In this document: positions 18,527-26,979 of the stretch, one piece after another
Numbering within the stretch: position 1 is the stretch's first letter
Layout of the letters: each line of letters opens with the position of its first letter
Origin: JALSHZ01 sp964614535
GTDB lineage: Bacteria; Pseudomonadota; Gammaproteobacteria; UWMA-0217
Assembly (NCBI GenBank): GCA_964614535.1
Contig: CAZTOZ010000023.1
Location: 83,150 to 147,149, forward strand
Length of the DNA stretch: 64,000 bases
Direction of reading: 5' to 3'
Made by a program: the position numbers and the translations under genes
Notes under the pieces: model-generated
What the model was told of the DNA's origin: nothing
What the model saw: the letters and a program-made list of their open reading frames with translations, nothing else
Databases searched by the model: none

Positions 18527-18949
18527 GTGAGCATACGCCCGCCGACGCTGAAACTGCGCCCGTCGCGGGCGATGGGCGTGTGGCGCATCGCCACCCATCT
18601 GCTGGCGGCGGCCGCCATCGCGCTGGCGAGGCTGCCAACACCGCTGGCCGCCATGCTGCTGCTGGTCGTCGCCGCCAGTCTGTGGCTCGGGTTGCGGCGT
18701 GAGCAGCGGCGCGGACGCTGGGTATTGACGCCGTTGACCGCGGACGACTGGCATCTGCGTTACCACGACCGGGAGGAGCGCGGCAGGGTGTGCGGGGGAC
18801 GGGTCTTCCGCCACCTGGTGACGCTCCGTTTCCGCGTCGAGGGAAGGCGGTGGCCGCGCACCATCGCCATTGCCGCCGACGCCGTTCCGGCCGACGTCCA
18901 TCGCCGTCTGCGTGCCTGGCTCAACCTGCGGGAGGGGGATCGCCAATGA
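18527..18949 (+). CDS. ygfX: YgfX-like inner-membrane protein
   Basis: 140 residues. The start LKLRPSRAMGVWRIATHLL, two hydrophobic helices (about residues 18-50), then a soluble part (WVLTPLTADDWHLRYHDREERGRVCGG...LRFRVEGRRWPRTIAIAADAVPADVHRRLRAWLN) follow the E. coli YgfX (CptA) pattern. YgfX has been linked to cell-division and cytoskeletal targets in E. coli. The GTG at 18527 is chosen because it keeps the conserved LRPS segment; an ATG at 18572 would remove it, and the longer frame from 18398 looks non-coding. The stop overlaps the next start (ATGA). Confidence 0.7.
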   Translation: MSIRPPTLKLRPSRAMGVWRIATHLLAAAAIALARLPTPLAAMLLLVVAASLWLGLRREQRRGRWVLTPLTADDWHLRYHDREERGRVCGGRVFRHLVTLRFRVEGRRWPRTIAIAADAVPADVHRRLRAWLNLREGDRQ

Positions 18950-20400
18950 AACGCTGGATCGACCATCTGCTCGAGACCGATCCCGAACAACGGCTGACGA
19001 GCTGGCTGTTCCTGCGCCTGCTCGCCATCGTCTACTTCGTCGCCTTCGCCTCGCTGTCGGTGCAGATCGTCGGGCTGGTCGGGCCGGACGGCATCCTGCC
19101 CTTCACCGAAGCGGCCAGGGTGGGCTACGAACGCTTCGGTCACGACGCCTGGTGGATGTTCCCGACGCTGTTCTGGATCGACGCCAGCGATGCCGCGCTG
19201 CATGGCGCCACCTTCGCCGGGATGCTGCTGTCGCTGTCGCTGCTGTTCGGCTTCTATCCGCGCTTCTGCCTGACGCTGATGTTCGTGCTCTACCTGTCAC
19301 TGCTGACGGCGGGGCAGACGTTTCTCACTTTCCAGTGGGACATCCTGCTGCTCGAGACGGGGTTCTTCGCCATCTTTCTCGCCGCCAACCCGAGCCGGCT
19401 GGTGATCTTCTTCTTCCACTGGCTGCTGTTCCGGCTGCGTTTCCTCTCCGGCCTGTCGAAAATCCTCAGCGGGGATCCGGTCTGGGCCAATCTGACGACA
19501 CTCGACTACTACTTCGAGACCCAGCCGCTGCCCCATATCGGCTCCTGGTATGCGCACCATCTGCCAGAGGCGGTGCACCGTTTCGGTACCGGCTTCACGC
19601 TGTTCGCCGAGTTGATCGTGCCGTTCTTCATCTTCATGCCGCGGCCGTTCCGTATCGTCGCGGCGATCGTCACCACGCTGCTGCAGCTGGTCATCATCGC
19701 CACCAGCAACCACAACTGGATCAACATCCTGACCATCGTGCTCTGCCTCTTTCTGCTCGACGACCGCATCGTCGGCCGACTGATGCCGAAGAACCTCGTG
19801 CGTTCGATTCTTGCCGCGACGCCACGCGTCGACCGGCGCTGGGGCGGCGCCCTGCTGCTGGGTGGGCTGCTGGTCTTCTCCACCAGCCTGCTGTCGATCC
19901 ATGCCCGCGTCATCGGCCAGATACCGCCGCCGTCGGTTGCTTTCGTCGCCGACGTGGTGCGTCACTACGGACTCGGCCATGTCTATCACGTCTTCCCGAC
20001 GATGCAGACCGAACGCCAGGAGCTGGAGATCGTCGGCTCCAACGACGGCAAGCGATGGCTGGCATACCGCTTTCGTTACAAGCCGGGGCCGCTCGATCGG
20101 CCACCCCGGTTCAACGTGCCGCACCAGCCACGGCTCGACTGGCAGATGTGGTTTCTGCCACCGCAGTTCCCCGATCAGCTGGAGTGGTTCGACCGCTTCA
20201 TGGGCAAAATCGCCGCCGGCGAGAAAAAGGTGCTGGCGCTGCTCGATGAAAACCCCTTCCCGGACCGGCCGCCAAGATATCTGCGTGTCCGCGTCTGGCG
20301 CTACCACTTCACCACGCCGGAAGAACGGCGCCGCACCGGACAGTGGTGGAAGCGGGAGTTCCTCGGCTACTTTCCCCATACGCCGCCACGCCGGCCGTAG
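18946..20400 (+). CDS. Lipase maturation factor (LMF1)-like membrane protein
   Basis: 484 residues with roughly eight to nine hydrophobic helices (from LFLRLLAIVYFVAF to the helix at VFSTSLLSI). LMF family marks are visible: FQWDILLLETGFFAIF, RFLSGLSKILSGDPVWANLTTLDYYFETQPLPHIGSWYAHHLP and, near the end, ...FNVPHQPRLDWQMWFLPPQ with a final FTTPEERRRTGQWWKRE. In animals LMF1 helps fold lipases in the ER; the bacterial role is unknown, perhaps envelope protein folding. The ATG at 18946 overlaps the ygfX TGA and has GGAGGGGG upstream. Confidence 0.85.
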   Translation: MKRWIDHLLETDPEQRLTSWLFLRLLAIVYFVAFASLSVQIVGLVGPDGILPFTEAARVGYERFGHDAWWMFPTLFWIDASDAALHGATFAGMLLSLSLLFGFYPRFCLTLMFVLYLSLLTAGQTFLTFQWDILLLETGFFAIFLAANPSRLVIFFFHWLLFRLRFLSGLSKILSGDPVWANLTTLDYYFETQPLPHIGSWYAHHLPEAVHRFGTGFTLFAELIVPFFIFMPRPFRIVAAIVTTLLQLVIIATSNHNWINILTIVLCLFLLDDRIVGRLMPKNLVRSILAATPRVDRRWGGALLLGGLLVFSTSLLSIHARVIGQIPPPSVAFVADVVRHYGLGHVYHVFPTMQTERQELEIVGSNDGKRWLAYRFRYKPGPLDRPPRFNVPHQPRLDWQMWFLPPQFPDQLEWFDRFMGKIAAGEKKVLALLDENPFPDRPPRYLRVRVWRYHFTTPEERRRTGQWWKREFLGYFPHTPPRRP

Positions 20401-20445
20401 CCGTCGGCACCTTGAAATCGCCGCCCTCAACCGCAGCTTTTCGAT

Positions 20446-21318
20446 ATGGGCGAGCAACGGCGAGACAGCAATCTCCTTGATGATCCGCTCTGGGTCGAAC
20501 AGGTGGGTGATGGACCGGTGGTGGCCACCGCGATCCATGCCGGGCACGAAGTGCGGCGTGATCTGTTGCCACTGCTGGCGATCGACGAATCGACCCGGGC
20601 GCGGGAGGAAGATCCCTATACCGACGCGCTGGTCAAGGTGGTGCCGTCCTGGATTGCGTTCAAACGTTCCCGCTTCGAGGTGGATCTCAACCGGCCGAAG
20701 AACGAAGCGGTCTATCTCTCGCCGGAGATGGCCTGGGGGTTGCACGTCTGGAAAAAACCGCTCGATGAAACCGAGATCGAACGCTCGCTGGAGGAGTACG
20801 ACGCCTTCTATGACGAACTCTATCGACTGCTGAAGAAGATCGAACGGCGGTATGGCTGTTTCGTCGTCTTCGACCTGCACAGCTACAACCATCGCCGCCG
20901 GGGACCACATGCGCCACCGGAGGATCCCGCTGGCAATCCCGATGTCAATGTGGGCACCGGTTCACTGGATCACAAGCGTTGTGGTGCGGTGGTAAGGCGG
21001 TTCATCGAGGATCTGCGCAACTACGATTTTCTCGGTCACCATCTCGATGTGCGGGAGAACGTCAAGTTCAAGGGGCGTCAGCTGGCCGAATGGATCCACC
21101 GGAAATTCCCCGATACGGCCTGTGTCCTGGCCATCGAATTCAAGAAATTCTTCATGGACGAGTGGACCGGTGTGGCCGACATCGATCAGGTGGTGGAGAT
21201 TCGCAAGGCGCTGCAGGCAACGCTGCCCGGCATCGTCGAGACCCTGCACCGGATCCCGCAGTGCCAGAAAAAACGGCATGAGACGCCCCCCGGGAGCAGC
21301 GGCGATGCAGCGCGTTGA
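20446..21318 (+). CDS. N-formylglutamate amidohydrolase-family protein
   Basis: 290 residues. FGase-fold marks are AIHAGHEVR, EDPYTDALV, SRFEVDLNRPKNEAVY, FDLHSYNHRR and CVLAIEFKKFFMDEWTG, supplying the His/Glu metal ligands of a zinc peptidase-like amidohydrolase. Family members release formate from N-formylglutamate, but no histidine-degradation genes are nearby. Instead it overlaps the DUF1704 gene by 14 bases and precedes an ATP-grasp gene, so the natural substrate may be a modified peptide or amino-acid derivative (inference). Confidence 0.85.
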   Translation: MGEQRRDSNLLDDPLWVEQVGDGPVVATAIHAGHEVRRDLLPLLAIDESTRAREEDPYTDALVKVVPSWIAFKRSRFEVDLNRPKNEAVYLSPEMAWGLHVWKKPLDETEIERSLEEYDAFYDELYRLLKKIERRYGCFVVFDLHSYNHRRRGPHAPPEDPAGNPDVNVGTGSLDHKRCGAVVRRFIEDLRNYDFLGHHLDVRENVKFKGRQLAEWIHRKFPDTACVLAIEFKKFFMDEWTGVADIDQVVEIRKALQATLPGIVETLHRIPQCQKKRHETPPGSSGDAAR

Positions 21319-23146
21319 TGCACTGGCCGACCGGGTCATCGAAACGCTCGACAATGGCGAGCCGGTGGATCTTGCCTTGCCCGGTGGTGGCCGGCTGCAC
21401 ATCGACCGTCCCCTGCCTTTTCTCTGCATCCACCGTAATGAAGAGGGTGCCGCCGACGACGTCACGGCCGCGCTGGTGGCTACCCAGTCGGCCTGGATGG
21501 TGGTGCCGGCGCCAGCAGCGCCCGAGGCATTGCTGAGTGCGCTGGCGGACTACCAACAGGCGCGGTTTGGCGCCTGCCTGTTGCTGGAGCTGTGGGCTGC
21601 CCCGCACGATGACGAGCAGTTGCCCGATCACGCCTTTTGCATCGTTGCGCCACAACGGCATCCGCCCCGGGAGGTGATCGACGAGCTGGAGAGTGCCCTC
21701 GTCAAGGTGACGATTCATCGCCGTACCCCCCGTATCGAGGTGGCCTACCGGCAGCGAGTGTCGCCCCCGGGATTGCCGCCATTGCCGGCAGGCGGGCCAT
21801 GTCGGCGGCTCGGACTGGAGGTGAGTCCAGTCTATCGGGATCCCGAAAGCGGCGAGGTCTTCACCTTTGCGATGCGCGTTTTCCGGCAACGGCTCAATAC
21901 GGCGCTCAAGCGCGCTTTCTACCGTTTTTCTCAGTGCTGCACACGGCATCGGCCCGCCCATTTCCATGCCCTCGGGCCGCGCTCGATCACGCCGGCGGTC
22001 AAGGCGGTCGATGCCCGGCTTGCCGAGATCAGCGAACGATTCGATCTGTTGCTGCACGTCACCCCGGTCAATGTGGCGCAGGCCTGGGCGGCATTCCAGG
22101 CGAGCCGCTTCGAGCAGGCCCCTGAATTTCTCTACCGCCCACGCACCATCGATCCCGACAGGATGAAACGGGCCCTCTACCAGATCGAGATGGAGAGCAT
22201 CGAGGATCCCACGCTGGCCGATATCTTCCGTGCCAAGCGTGATGAACTGGATCGTCAGATCACGCTGGTGGCAGACCGCAATACTCCCCGCTTTCTGCTC
22301 GGCAGCCGGCAACTGTTCCCCGACCCCTCGACGGGGTTGATCGAACAGGCGCGACGGATTCTCGAGATGCCGCCCGCCAGCGAGCCGGAAGGGGGGGACG
22401 AGCGGCTCGACGCCAACGCTTTCGCCGCCCTGGCCGAAGCCGAGATGGCCCGGTACCGGGCTCGCGATCCCGACTTCGCCAGCCGGGTGGAGGTACGCGA
22501 CGATATCGCCGGTATCATGGTCTCCCACGGTAATTTTCTGATCGGTGCCCAGGCGACGGTGGCCCGCGCCAGGGTCGATGCCGCACTCGCCCACGAAATC
22601 GGGACCCATGTGCTGACCTGGCACAACGGCGGCAAGCAGCCGCTGCGGGAGTTGCGTAGCGGCATGGCCGACTATGAGGGGCTGCAGGAAGGGCTGGCGG
22701 TGTTGTCGGAGTTTCTCGTCGGTCAGCTCGATCGTGGCAGGATGCGGCAACTGGCAGCCCGGGTGCTCGCGGTGCAGATGATCTGTGCGGGCGCCAGCTT
22801 CATCGATGCCTTTCGCCAGCTGCATCGGGGCTGGCAGTTTACGGCCAGGGATGCCTTCATGATCACCATGCGGGTCTGGCGGGGCGGGGGATATACCAAG
22901 GATGTGATCTATCTGCGCGGGCTGGCGGATTTGCTCGACCATCTCGGCCGTGGGGGGGCGCTCGAGAACCTCTGGCTCGGCAAACTGGCGCAGCAGCGCC
23001 TGTCGCTGATCGATGAGCTGCGCTGGCGCGGGATCCTCCGGCCGCCGGCGCTGATACCCGCTTTCCTCGACGATCCGCGAACCGCCTCGCGTATCCGGCG
23101 TCTCGCAAAAGGGCTGTTGGTCAGTGATTTGTTGCCTGCGCAATGA
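21305..23146 (+). CDS. DUF1704 / QEGLA-motif metallopeptidase-like protein
   Basis: 613 residues. The C-terminal half has a gluzincin-like site: His430-Glu431-Ile-Gly-Thr-His435 (HEIGTH), then YEGLQEGLAVLSE with Glu462 as likely third ligand. This QEGLA motif defines the bacterial family loosely annotated as flavohemoglobin-expression-modulating, and the same DUF1704 fold includes the vertebrate MATCAP tyrosine carboxypeptidases. The ATG at 21305 overlaps the upstream amidohydrolase gene by 14 bases; a larger in-frame extension upstream is the other gene's shadow. An ATP-grasp ligase follows after 37 bases. Peptidase activity is inferred from the motif. Confidence 0.85.
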   Translation: MQRVDALADRVIETLDNGEPVDLALPGGGRLHIDRPLPFLCIHRNEEGAADDVTAALVATQSAWMVVPAPAAPEALLSALADYQQARFGACLLLELWAAPHDDEQLPDHAFCIVAPQRHPPREVIDELESALVKVTIHRRTPRIEVAYRQRVSPPGLPPLPAGGPCRRLGLEVSPVYRDPESGEVFTFAMRVFRQRLNTALKRAFYRFSQCCTRHRPAHFHALGPRSITPAVKAVDARLAEISERFDLLLHVTPVNVAQAWAAFQASRFEQAPEFLYRPRTIDPDRMKRALYQIEMESIEDPTLADIFRAKRDELDRQITLVADRNTPRFLLGSRQLFPDPSTGLIEQARRILEMPPASEPEGGDERLDANAFAALAEAEMARYRARDPDFASRVEVRDDIAGIMVSHGNFLIGAQATVARARVDAALAHEIGTHVLTWHNGGKQPLRELRSGMADYEGLQEGLAVLSEFLVGQLDRGRMRQLAARVLAVQMICAGASFIDAFRQLHRGWQFTARDAFMITMRVWRGGGYTKDVIYLRGLADLLDHLGRGGALENLWLGKLAQQRLSLIDELRWRGILRPPALIPAFLDDPRTASRIRRLAKGLLVSDLLPAQ

Positions 23147-23183
23147 CCGCCCGCATCAGCGGGCTTGAAACGGAGAAAGCACC

Positions 23184-24248
23184 ATGCGGATCGGCATCAT
23201 CGTCAACAGCCTGTTCACCGAGAAGGCGAGCTACACCACCACGTCGCTCGCAATGACCGCGGCCAATCTGGGACACGAGGTGTGGTACATCGACGTGGAC
23301 GCCTTCGCCCTGCGGCCGGACGACCACAGCTGGGCCCACGCCTGGCCGGTGCCGGCCGAACGCCACCGCAAACCCGCGACGTTCCTTGCGGCGATGTGGC
23401 GGCAGGCGCCGGGAACACGGCGTGAGATCGACCTGCATGCGCTGGACGTGCTGATGCCACGCAACGACCCCAGCCAGGACGCCATCAGCCGTCCCTGGGC
23501 ACGCACGGCCGCCATCAACTTCACCCGTCTGGCGCGGCGTGCCGGCGTATTGGTGCTCAACGACCCCGACGGGCTCGACCTTGGCCTGACGAAACTCTAT
23601 ATGGAGTATTTCCCCGAGTCGGTACGGCCCCGGACACTGGTGACGCGAGACAAGGACGAGGCAAAGGATTTCATTGCCGGGCAGGGGGGGTATGCCGTAC
23701 TCAAGCCGCTGGCCGGCTCGGGCGGGCAGAGCGTTTTTCTGGTGCGCCCCCACGACACGCCCAATATCAACCAGATGCTCGATGCGGTGGCACGGGACAA
23801 CTACTTCATCGTCCAGGAATATCTGCGCGATGCCATCCATGGCGACACCCGCCTCTTCCTGCTCAATGGCGAGCCGTTTCAGGTCGAGGGGCGCTATGCC
23901 GCACTGCATCGCCGCCGTCGCAGTGGCGATGCCGACATGCGCAGCAACCTCACCGCTGGTGCCGAGGCCGCCCCTGCCAAGGTGGATGCCGGCATGCTTG
24001 GGCTGGCCCGACAGACCAGTGAGCGTCTCAAGGAAGATGGCATTTTCCTTGCCGGTCTCGATATCGTTGGCGACAAGATCATGGAGATCAATGTCCAGAC
24101 ACCCGGCGGCCTGCCAGCGGCCGAGAAGTTCGAGGGCGTGCCATTCACGACGGCGTTGCTCGAAGCGATCGAACGCAAACTGCCCTATCGGGGAAAACTG
24201 GAGAACAAAGCGCTGGCGGTATTCGATCCGCTCGTCCAGGCACCGTGA
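23184..24248 (+). CDS. ATP-grasp ligase, glutathione-synthetase-like
   Basis: 354 residues. The N-terminal pre-ATP-grasp domain (MRIGIIVNSLFTEKASYTTTSLAMTA) has MPRNDPSQD; the ATP-grasp part shows YAVLKPLAGSGGQSVFLV, FIVQEYLRD, GDTRLFLLNG and the magnesium-binding LAGLDIVGDKIMEINVQTPGG. It resembles GshB but is not standard GshB in its N-terminus and sits with the amidohydrolase and QEGLA genes, an arrangement I recognise from other gammaproteobacteria. It probably joins an amino acid or small carboxylate to an amine acceptor; the substrates are unknown. It is convergent with imuA/sulA. Confidence 0.82.
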   Translation: MRIGIIVNSLFTEKASYTTTSLAMTAANLGHEVWYIDVDAFALRPDDHSWAHAWPVPAERHRKPATFLAAMWRQAPGTRREIDLHALDVLMPRNDPSQDAISRPWARTAAINFTRLARRAGVLVLNDPDGLDLGLTKLYMEYFPESVRPRTLVTRDKDEAKDFIAGQGGYAVLKPLAGSGGQSVFLVRPHDTPNINQMLDAVARDNYFIVQEYLRDAIHGDTRLFLLNGEPFQVEGRYAALHRRRRSGDADMRSNLTAGAEAAPAKVDAGMLGLARQTSERLKEDGIFLAGLDIVGDKIMEINVQTPGGLPAAEKFEGVPFTTALLEAIERKLPYRGKLENKALAVFDPLVQAP

Positions 24249-24273
24249 GCAGGACGGGCCGGCGACCCCGCGA

Positions 24274-24897
24274 TCATCGCCGACCGGCCAGCGGCAGCGG
24301 GGCGCTGAAATGGCGTCCCCGGCATTTGATGATGTCGACCCTGTCCGGTGGCAGCAGCCGCAGCCGTAGCGCGGCGGGGGAGTGTTGTCGGCGGGCATCG
24401 GCGTGACGCAACAGAAAACCGCAGGCGTCGCCGGCCTCGGCCGCCAGTTGCAGGCGTCGCAGGGCCTTGGTGGTGATGGCGGGGGCGGGCCAGGCAAGCA
24501 CGGCCCGGCAATGGCCGGCGCGCAGCGTCTGCTCCAGTGCCCACTCGTCGTCGCCCCGGTTGCGCGGTGCAATCACGACGAGCCGGGTGAGATCGACACC
24601 GGCTTGTTGTAATGCGGGTGCGTAGGGCGGCCAGGGCGGGGCCACGAGGGCGACATGGTGGCGCTGTCGTGTCAGCCGGCGCAGGGCCGGCAGCAGCAGT
24701 TGCCACTCCCCCTGGCCGGGATGGTCGTGGAGGATCTCGGTCAGCGCGCCCCGCGGCCAACCCCCGTCGGGGAGTCGGGCATCGAGGTTGGGATGGCCGC
24801 TGGGCAGACCGTTGGCGCTGCCGGGGCGGGCCTGGTGAAAATCATGGTCGCGGCCACGCCAGATACCGGGCTGGCGAAGCAGCTCATGCAGGCTCAT
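24274..24897 (-). CDS. ImuA/SulA-family SOS protein
   Basis: 207 residues of RecA-like fold. Family marks are HPNLDARLPDGGWPRGALTEILHDHPGQGEWQLLLPAL, VALVAPPWPPYAPALQQAGVDLTRLVVIAPR and RRLQLAAEAGDACGFLLRH. ImuA works with ImuB and DnaE2 in mutagenic repair, while the related SulA of pseudomonads blocks FtsZ. Neither imuB nor dnaE2 follows, which favours a SulA-like role, but the sequence does not decide. The start overlaps the lexA stop by 14 bases, so it is translated with lexA and SOS-controlled. Confidence 0.75.
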   Translation of the reverse strand: MSLHELLRQPGIWRGRDHDFHQARPGSANGLPSGHPNLDARLPDGGWPRGALTEILHDHPGQGEWQLLLPALRRLTRQRHHVALVAPPWPPYAPALQQAGVDLTRLVVIAPRNRGDDEWALEQTLRAGHCRAVLAWPAPAITTKALRRLQLAAEAGDACGFLLRHADARRQHSPAALRLRLLPPDRVDIIKCRGRHFSAPLPLAGRR

Positions 24898-25498
24898 TGC
24901 GGATGACGCCGACGACGATCCCTTCGATGCCGAAATCGATATTGGCCGCGCTGACGATGATCGGCTTGTAGGCCGGATTCTCCGGTAGCAGACGGATCTG
25001 CTTGGGCGTGATGCGAAGCCGCTTGACGGTGACCTCGCCATCGATACGGGCGACGACGATCTGGCCGTGCTCGGCATGCGCCGTCTTGTGGATCGCCAGC
25101 AGATCGCCGTCGAAGATGCCGGCGTCGATCATGCTGTCGCCGTGGACACGCAGCAGATAGTCGGCCGGCGGCTGGAACAGCCGCGGATCCACCTCGTAGT
25201 AGTCCTCGATGAACTCCGCGGCGAGGATCGGCTCGCCCGCCGCCACCCGGCCGACCATCGGCAAGCCGGTGGGCTCGGACGCTTCCCCTTCGATCAGGCG
25301 GATACCGCGGGAGGTGCCGGACAGCAGCTCGATCACCCCTTTCTTCTCCAGCGCCTGGAGGTGTTTTTCCGCCGCATAGGTGGAGCGGAAACCGAAATGG
25401 TCGGCGATCTCGGCCCGGGTGGGGGGCATGCCGGTCTTCTTCTGGTGACGGCGGATCAGACGGAGGATTTCACGCTGGCGGGGGGTCAGGGATCGCAT
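24884..25498 (-). CDS. lexA: LexA SOS repressor
   Basis: 204 residues. The N-terminal winged helix (LTPRQREILRLIRRHQKKTGMPPTRAEIADHFGFRSTYAAEKHLQALEKKGVIEL) is followed by the autocleavage domain with the Ala87-Gly88 scissile bond, Ser122 in HGDSMIDAG and Lys159 in EVTVKRLR. It represses DNA-damage genes until RecA-stimulated cleavage. AGGAAG lies close to the ATG. I found no standard CTGT-N8-ACAG box upstream, so either the operator differs or lies unrecognised in the leader. Confidence 0.97.
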   Translation of the reverse strand: MRSLTPRQREILRLIRRHQKKTGMPPTRAEIADHFGFRSTYAAEKHLQALEKKGVIELLSGTSRGIRLIEGEASEPTGLPMVGRVAAGEPILAAEFIEDYYEVDPRLFQPPADYLLRVHGDSMIDAGIFDGDLLAIHKTAHAEHGQIVVARIDGEVTVKRLRITPKQIRLLPENPAYKPIIVSAANIDFGIEGIVVGVIRNEPA

Positions 25499-25533
25499 GC
25501 TGTCTTCCTGTCGTGTTCTGTCGGGGTGCTCAT
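25486..25533 (-). CDS. 15-codon ORF overlapping the lexA start
   Basis: The ORF MSTPTEHDRKTACDP starts at 25533 behind a good AGAGGTG site and ends 13 bases inside lexA in another frame. It could be a leader peptide that couples or tempers lexA translation, or chance. There is no homology to rely on. Confidence 0.3.
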   Translation of the reverse strand: MSTPTEHDRKTACDP

Positions 25534-25856
25534 TTTGTCACCTCTATGGAAACGATGCAATTCTCCCCTGTTCCACCACGGGCGCGGATGGGCGGTCTCT
25601 TCCGGCATCCTGCTATACTCCGGACAGCGCACGGCCCCTGCCGGGCATGTTGCCGGCAACGTTCCGCCGGGTTGCGGCAGCCGTTTTCGATGGCGTGTTG
25701 CATCGGGTATCCGACGACGCTCGATCACCCTTGCCGGGAGAAGATTCGGTAACCCGTGAAAATCGATAGGGCGACCAATACCGCCGCTGCATCGGGAACC
25801 CGGATCCACGTCCGTGGTCCAATGCGCGAAACCGCTTTTTGGGGGCAACAACGACG
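25534..25856. other. Divergent intergenic region lexA / membrane sensor
   Basis: 323 bases holding the divergent promoters of lexA and the orphan sensor. TATACT at about 25613 is a possible -10. GGGGGCAACAACGACG precedes the sensor ATG. No palindromic operator was found. Confidence 0.45.
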
Positions 25857-26747
25857 ATGAGCAGACTTCCCGCCGCCACGCTGGCGCTACTGATGATCCT
25901 GATCGTGACCATGGTGCTGACCATCAACACGGTCGAGCGGGTGCGTGATTTCGAGAAGACCCAGTACGAGATCCAGGAGACGGTGGTCAATGGCGCGGCC
26001 TACGCGGCGGCCAAGCACATTCTGCAGACCAAGAAGATGGTGGCACTGTTCGCCGACGAGTACCGCGACATGATCACCCGTCTGGCCATCTATCCCCAGG
26101 ACGAATACACCCTGTCCGCGCTGCGCCAGCGCCTCCACGAGCGTTTCGACAACGTCTTCGCCTTCACCATCGCCACGCCGGAGGGGCTGCCGGTGCTCTC
26201 CGACATCGAGACGAAAGTGGGGGCGGTCTGTCAGCGTGATCTGACCGAATTTTCCGAGCGGGTGGCCAAAGGGCAGTCGCTGCGAAACAACAACCGCCTG
26301 GTCATCCATCCCAATCCAGTGGGTTATCACTACGACGTGATGGTGCCATTCGACGTCGGCGGGGTGGCACGGATCTTTTTCGTCAGCTTCTACCCGACCC
26401 ATCTGGCCGAGATCGCCGCCACCCACGCACCGCCCGGCCACAAGCTCTATTTCCTCCACATCGACAAACCGGGACTCATCGAGATCGGTGCCGAAGGCGC
26501 GCGGGACGTACTGGGGCGTGATATCCACCTCACCGAGGAGGAGCAGCGGCTGGCCAAGGCGATGAAACCGATTCTCGGCAGCAAATGGATGCTGGTCGAT
26601 GTCCCCGATTCCTCCCTGGTGGCGGAGTACAAGCGCCGTCTCTGGACCGAGGTGGGGATCATCATTGCCTTCGTCGCCCTGATCAGCCTGATCATGATGA
26701 TGTACATGGTCCGGCTCTGCCGTCAGTGTGACCGCCGTTGTCAATAG
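25857..26747 (+). CDS. Orphan two-helix membrane sensor without output domain
   Basis: 296 residues. One helix at residues about 4-23, an extracytoplasmic domain of about 230 residues resembling Cache/PAS-like sensor regions (AAYAAAKHILQTKKMVALFADEYRDMI, DNVFAFTIATPEGLPVLSD, VMVPFDVGGVARIFFVSFYP), then a second helix near 263-284. The chain ends soon after in LCRQCDRRCQ with three Cys residues. A GGDEF, MCP or kinase domain would be expected next, but none occurs in any frame downstream. It may work with a separate cytoplasmic partner or bind metal through the Cys tail. No named family is assigned. Confidence 0.75.
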   Translation: MSRLPAATLALLMILIVTMVLTINTVERVRDFEKTQYEIQETVVNGAAYAAAKHILQTKKMVALFADEYRDMITRLAIYPQDEYTLSALRQRLHERFDNVFAFTIATPEGLPVLSDIETKVGAVCQRDLTEFSERVAKGQSLRNNNRLVIHPNPVGYHYDVMVPFDVGGVARIFFVSFYPTHLAEIAATHAPPGHKLYFLHIDKPGLIEIGAEGARDVLGRDIHLTEEEQRLAKAMKPILGSKWMLVDVPDSSLVAEYKRRLWTEVGIIIAFVALISLIMMMYMVRLCRQCDRRCQ

Positions 26748-26772
26748 AGGCGGCCCCTCCGCCTTCTTCTTG
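26748..26772 (+). terminator. Probable terminator after the membrane sensor
   Basis: AGGCGG / CCGCCT stem with a CCCCT loop directly after the stop codon, followed by TCTTCTT. The stem is short and the tract interrupted, so strength is uncertain. Confidence 0.5.
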
Positions 26773-26808
26773 CAAAGCTTCGTAAATTTCCGGTTCCAAC
26801 TCGTTGAA

Positions 26809-26859
26809 TTTCCCCGTCGATGCCCTATTTTTCGAGAGGAAAGTCCATAAACGGGGAAA
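26809..26859. repeat. Inverted repeat upstream of the CRP-type site
   Basis: Perfect 9-base arms TTTCCCCGT and ACGGGGAAA separated by 33 bases, in the gap between the sensor and the small ORF. It could form a hairpin in an RNA or be a protein site; no function is assigned. Confidence 0.4.
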
Positions 26860-26883
26860 ATCCCGGCAGGGACGGTTCTTTAT

Positions 26884-26899
26884 TGTGATGGTTGTCACA
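26884..26899. promoter_or_regulatory. CRP/Vfr-type binding site
   Basis: TGTGATGGTTGTCACA is a perfect match to the CRP consensus TGTGA-N6-TCACA. It lies 81 bases upstream of the 31-codon ORF at 26980, a distance compatible with activation of that transcript. A CRP-family regulator recognising it is assumed, not shown. Confidence 0.65.
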
Positions 26900-26979
26900 G
26901 AAAAATGTCGGAACAACAACCATCCTGATTCTCAAGGAGAGCCACCCTGCATGACAAGGTTCGATTAGAGGTGAAGAGC

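Noticed and set aside
19297..20910. 537-codon minus-strand ORF opposite the LMF1-like gene
   Set aside because: A shadow ORF with biased composition; the plus strand has two well-supported genes.
25499..25620. LexA box upstream of lexA
   Set aside because: No CTGT-N8-ACAG or close variant; CTG...CAG pairs found have wrong spacing.
26834..26846. GAGGAAAGTCC-like string resembling the 5' signature of RNase P RNA
   Set aside because: None of the other conserved RNase P segments follow and the region is far too short before the next features.
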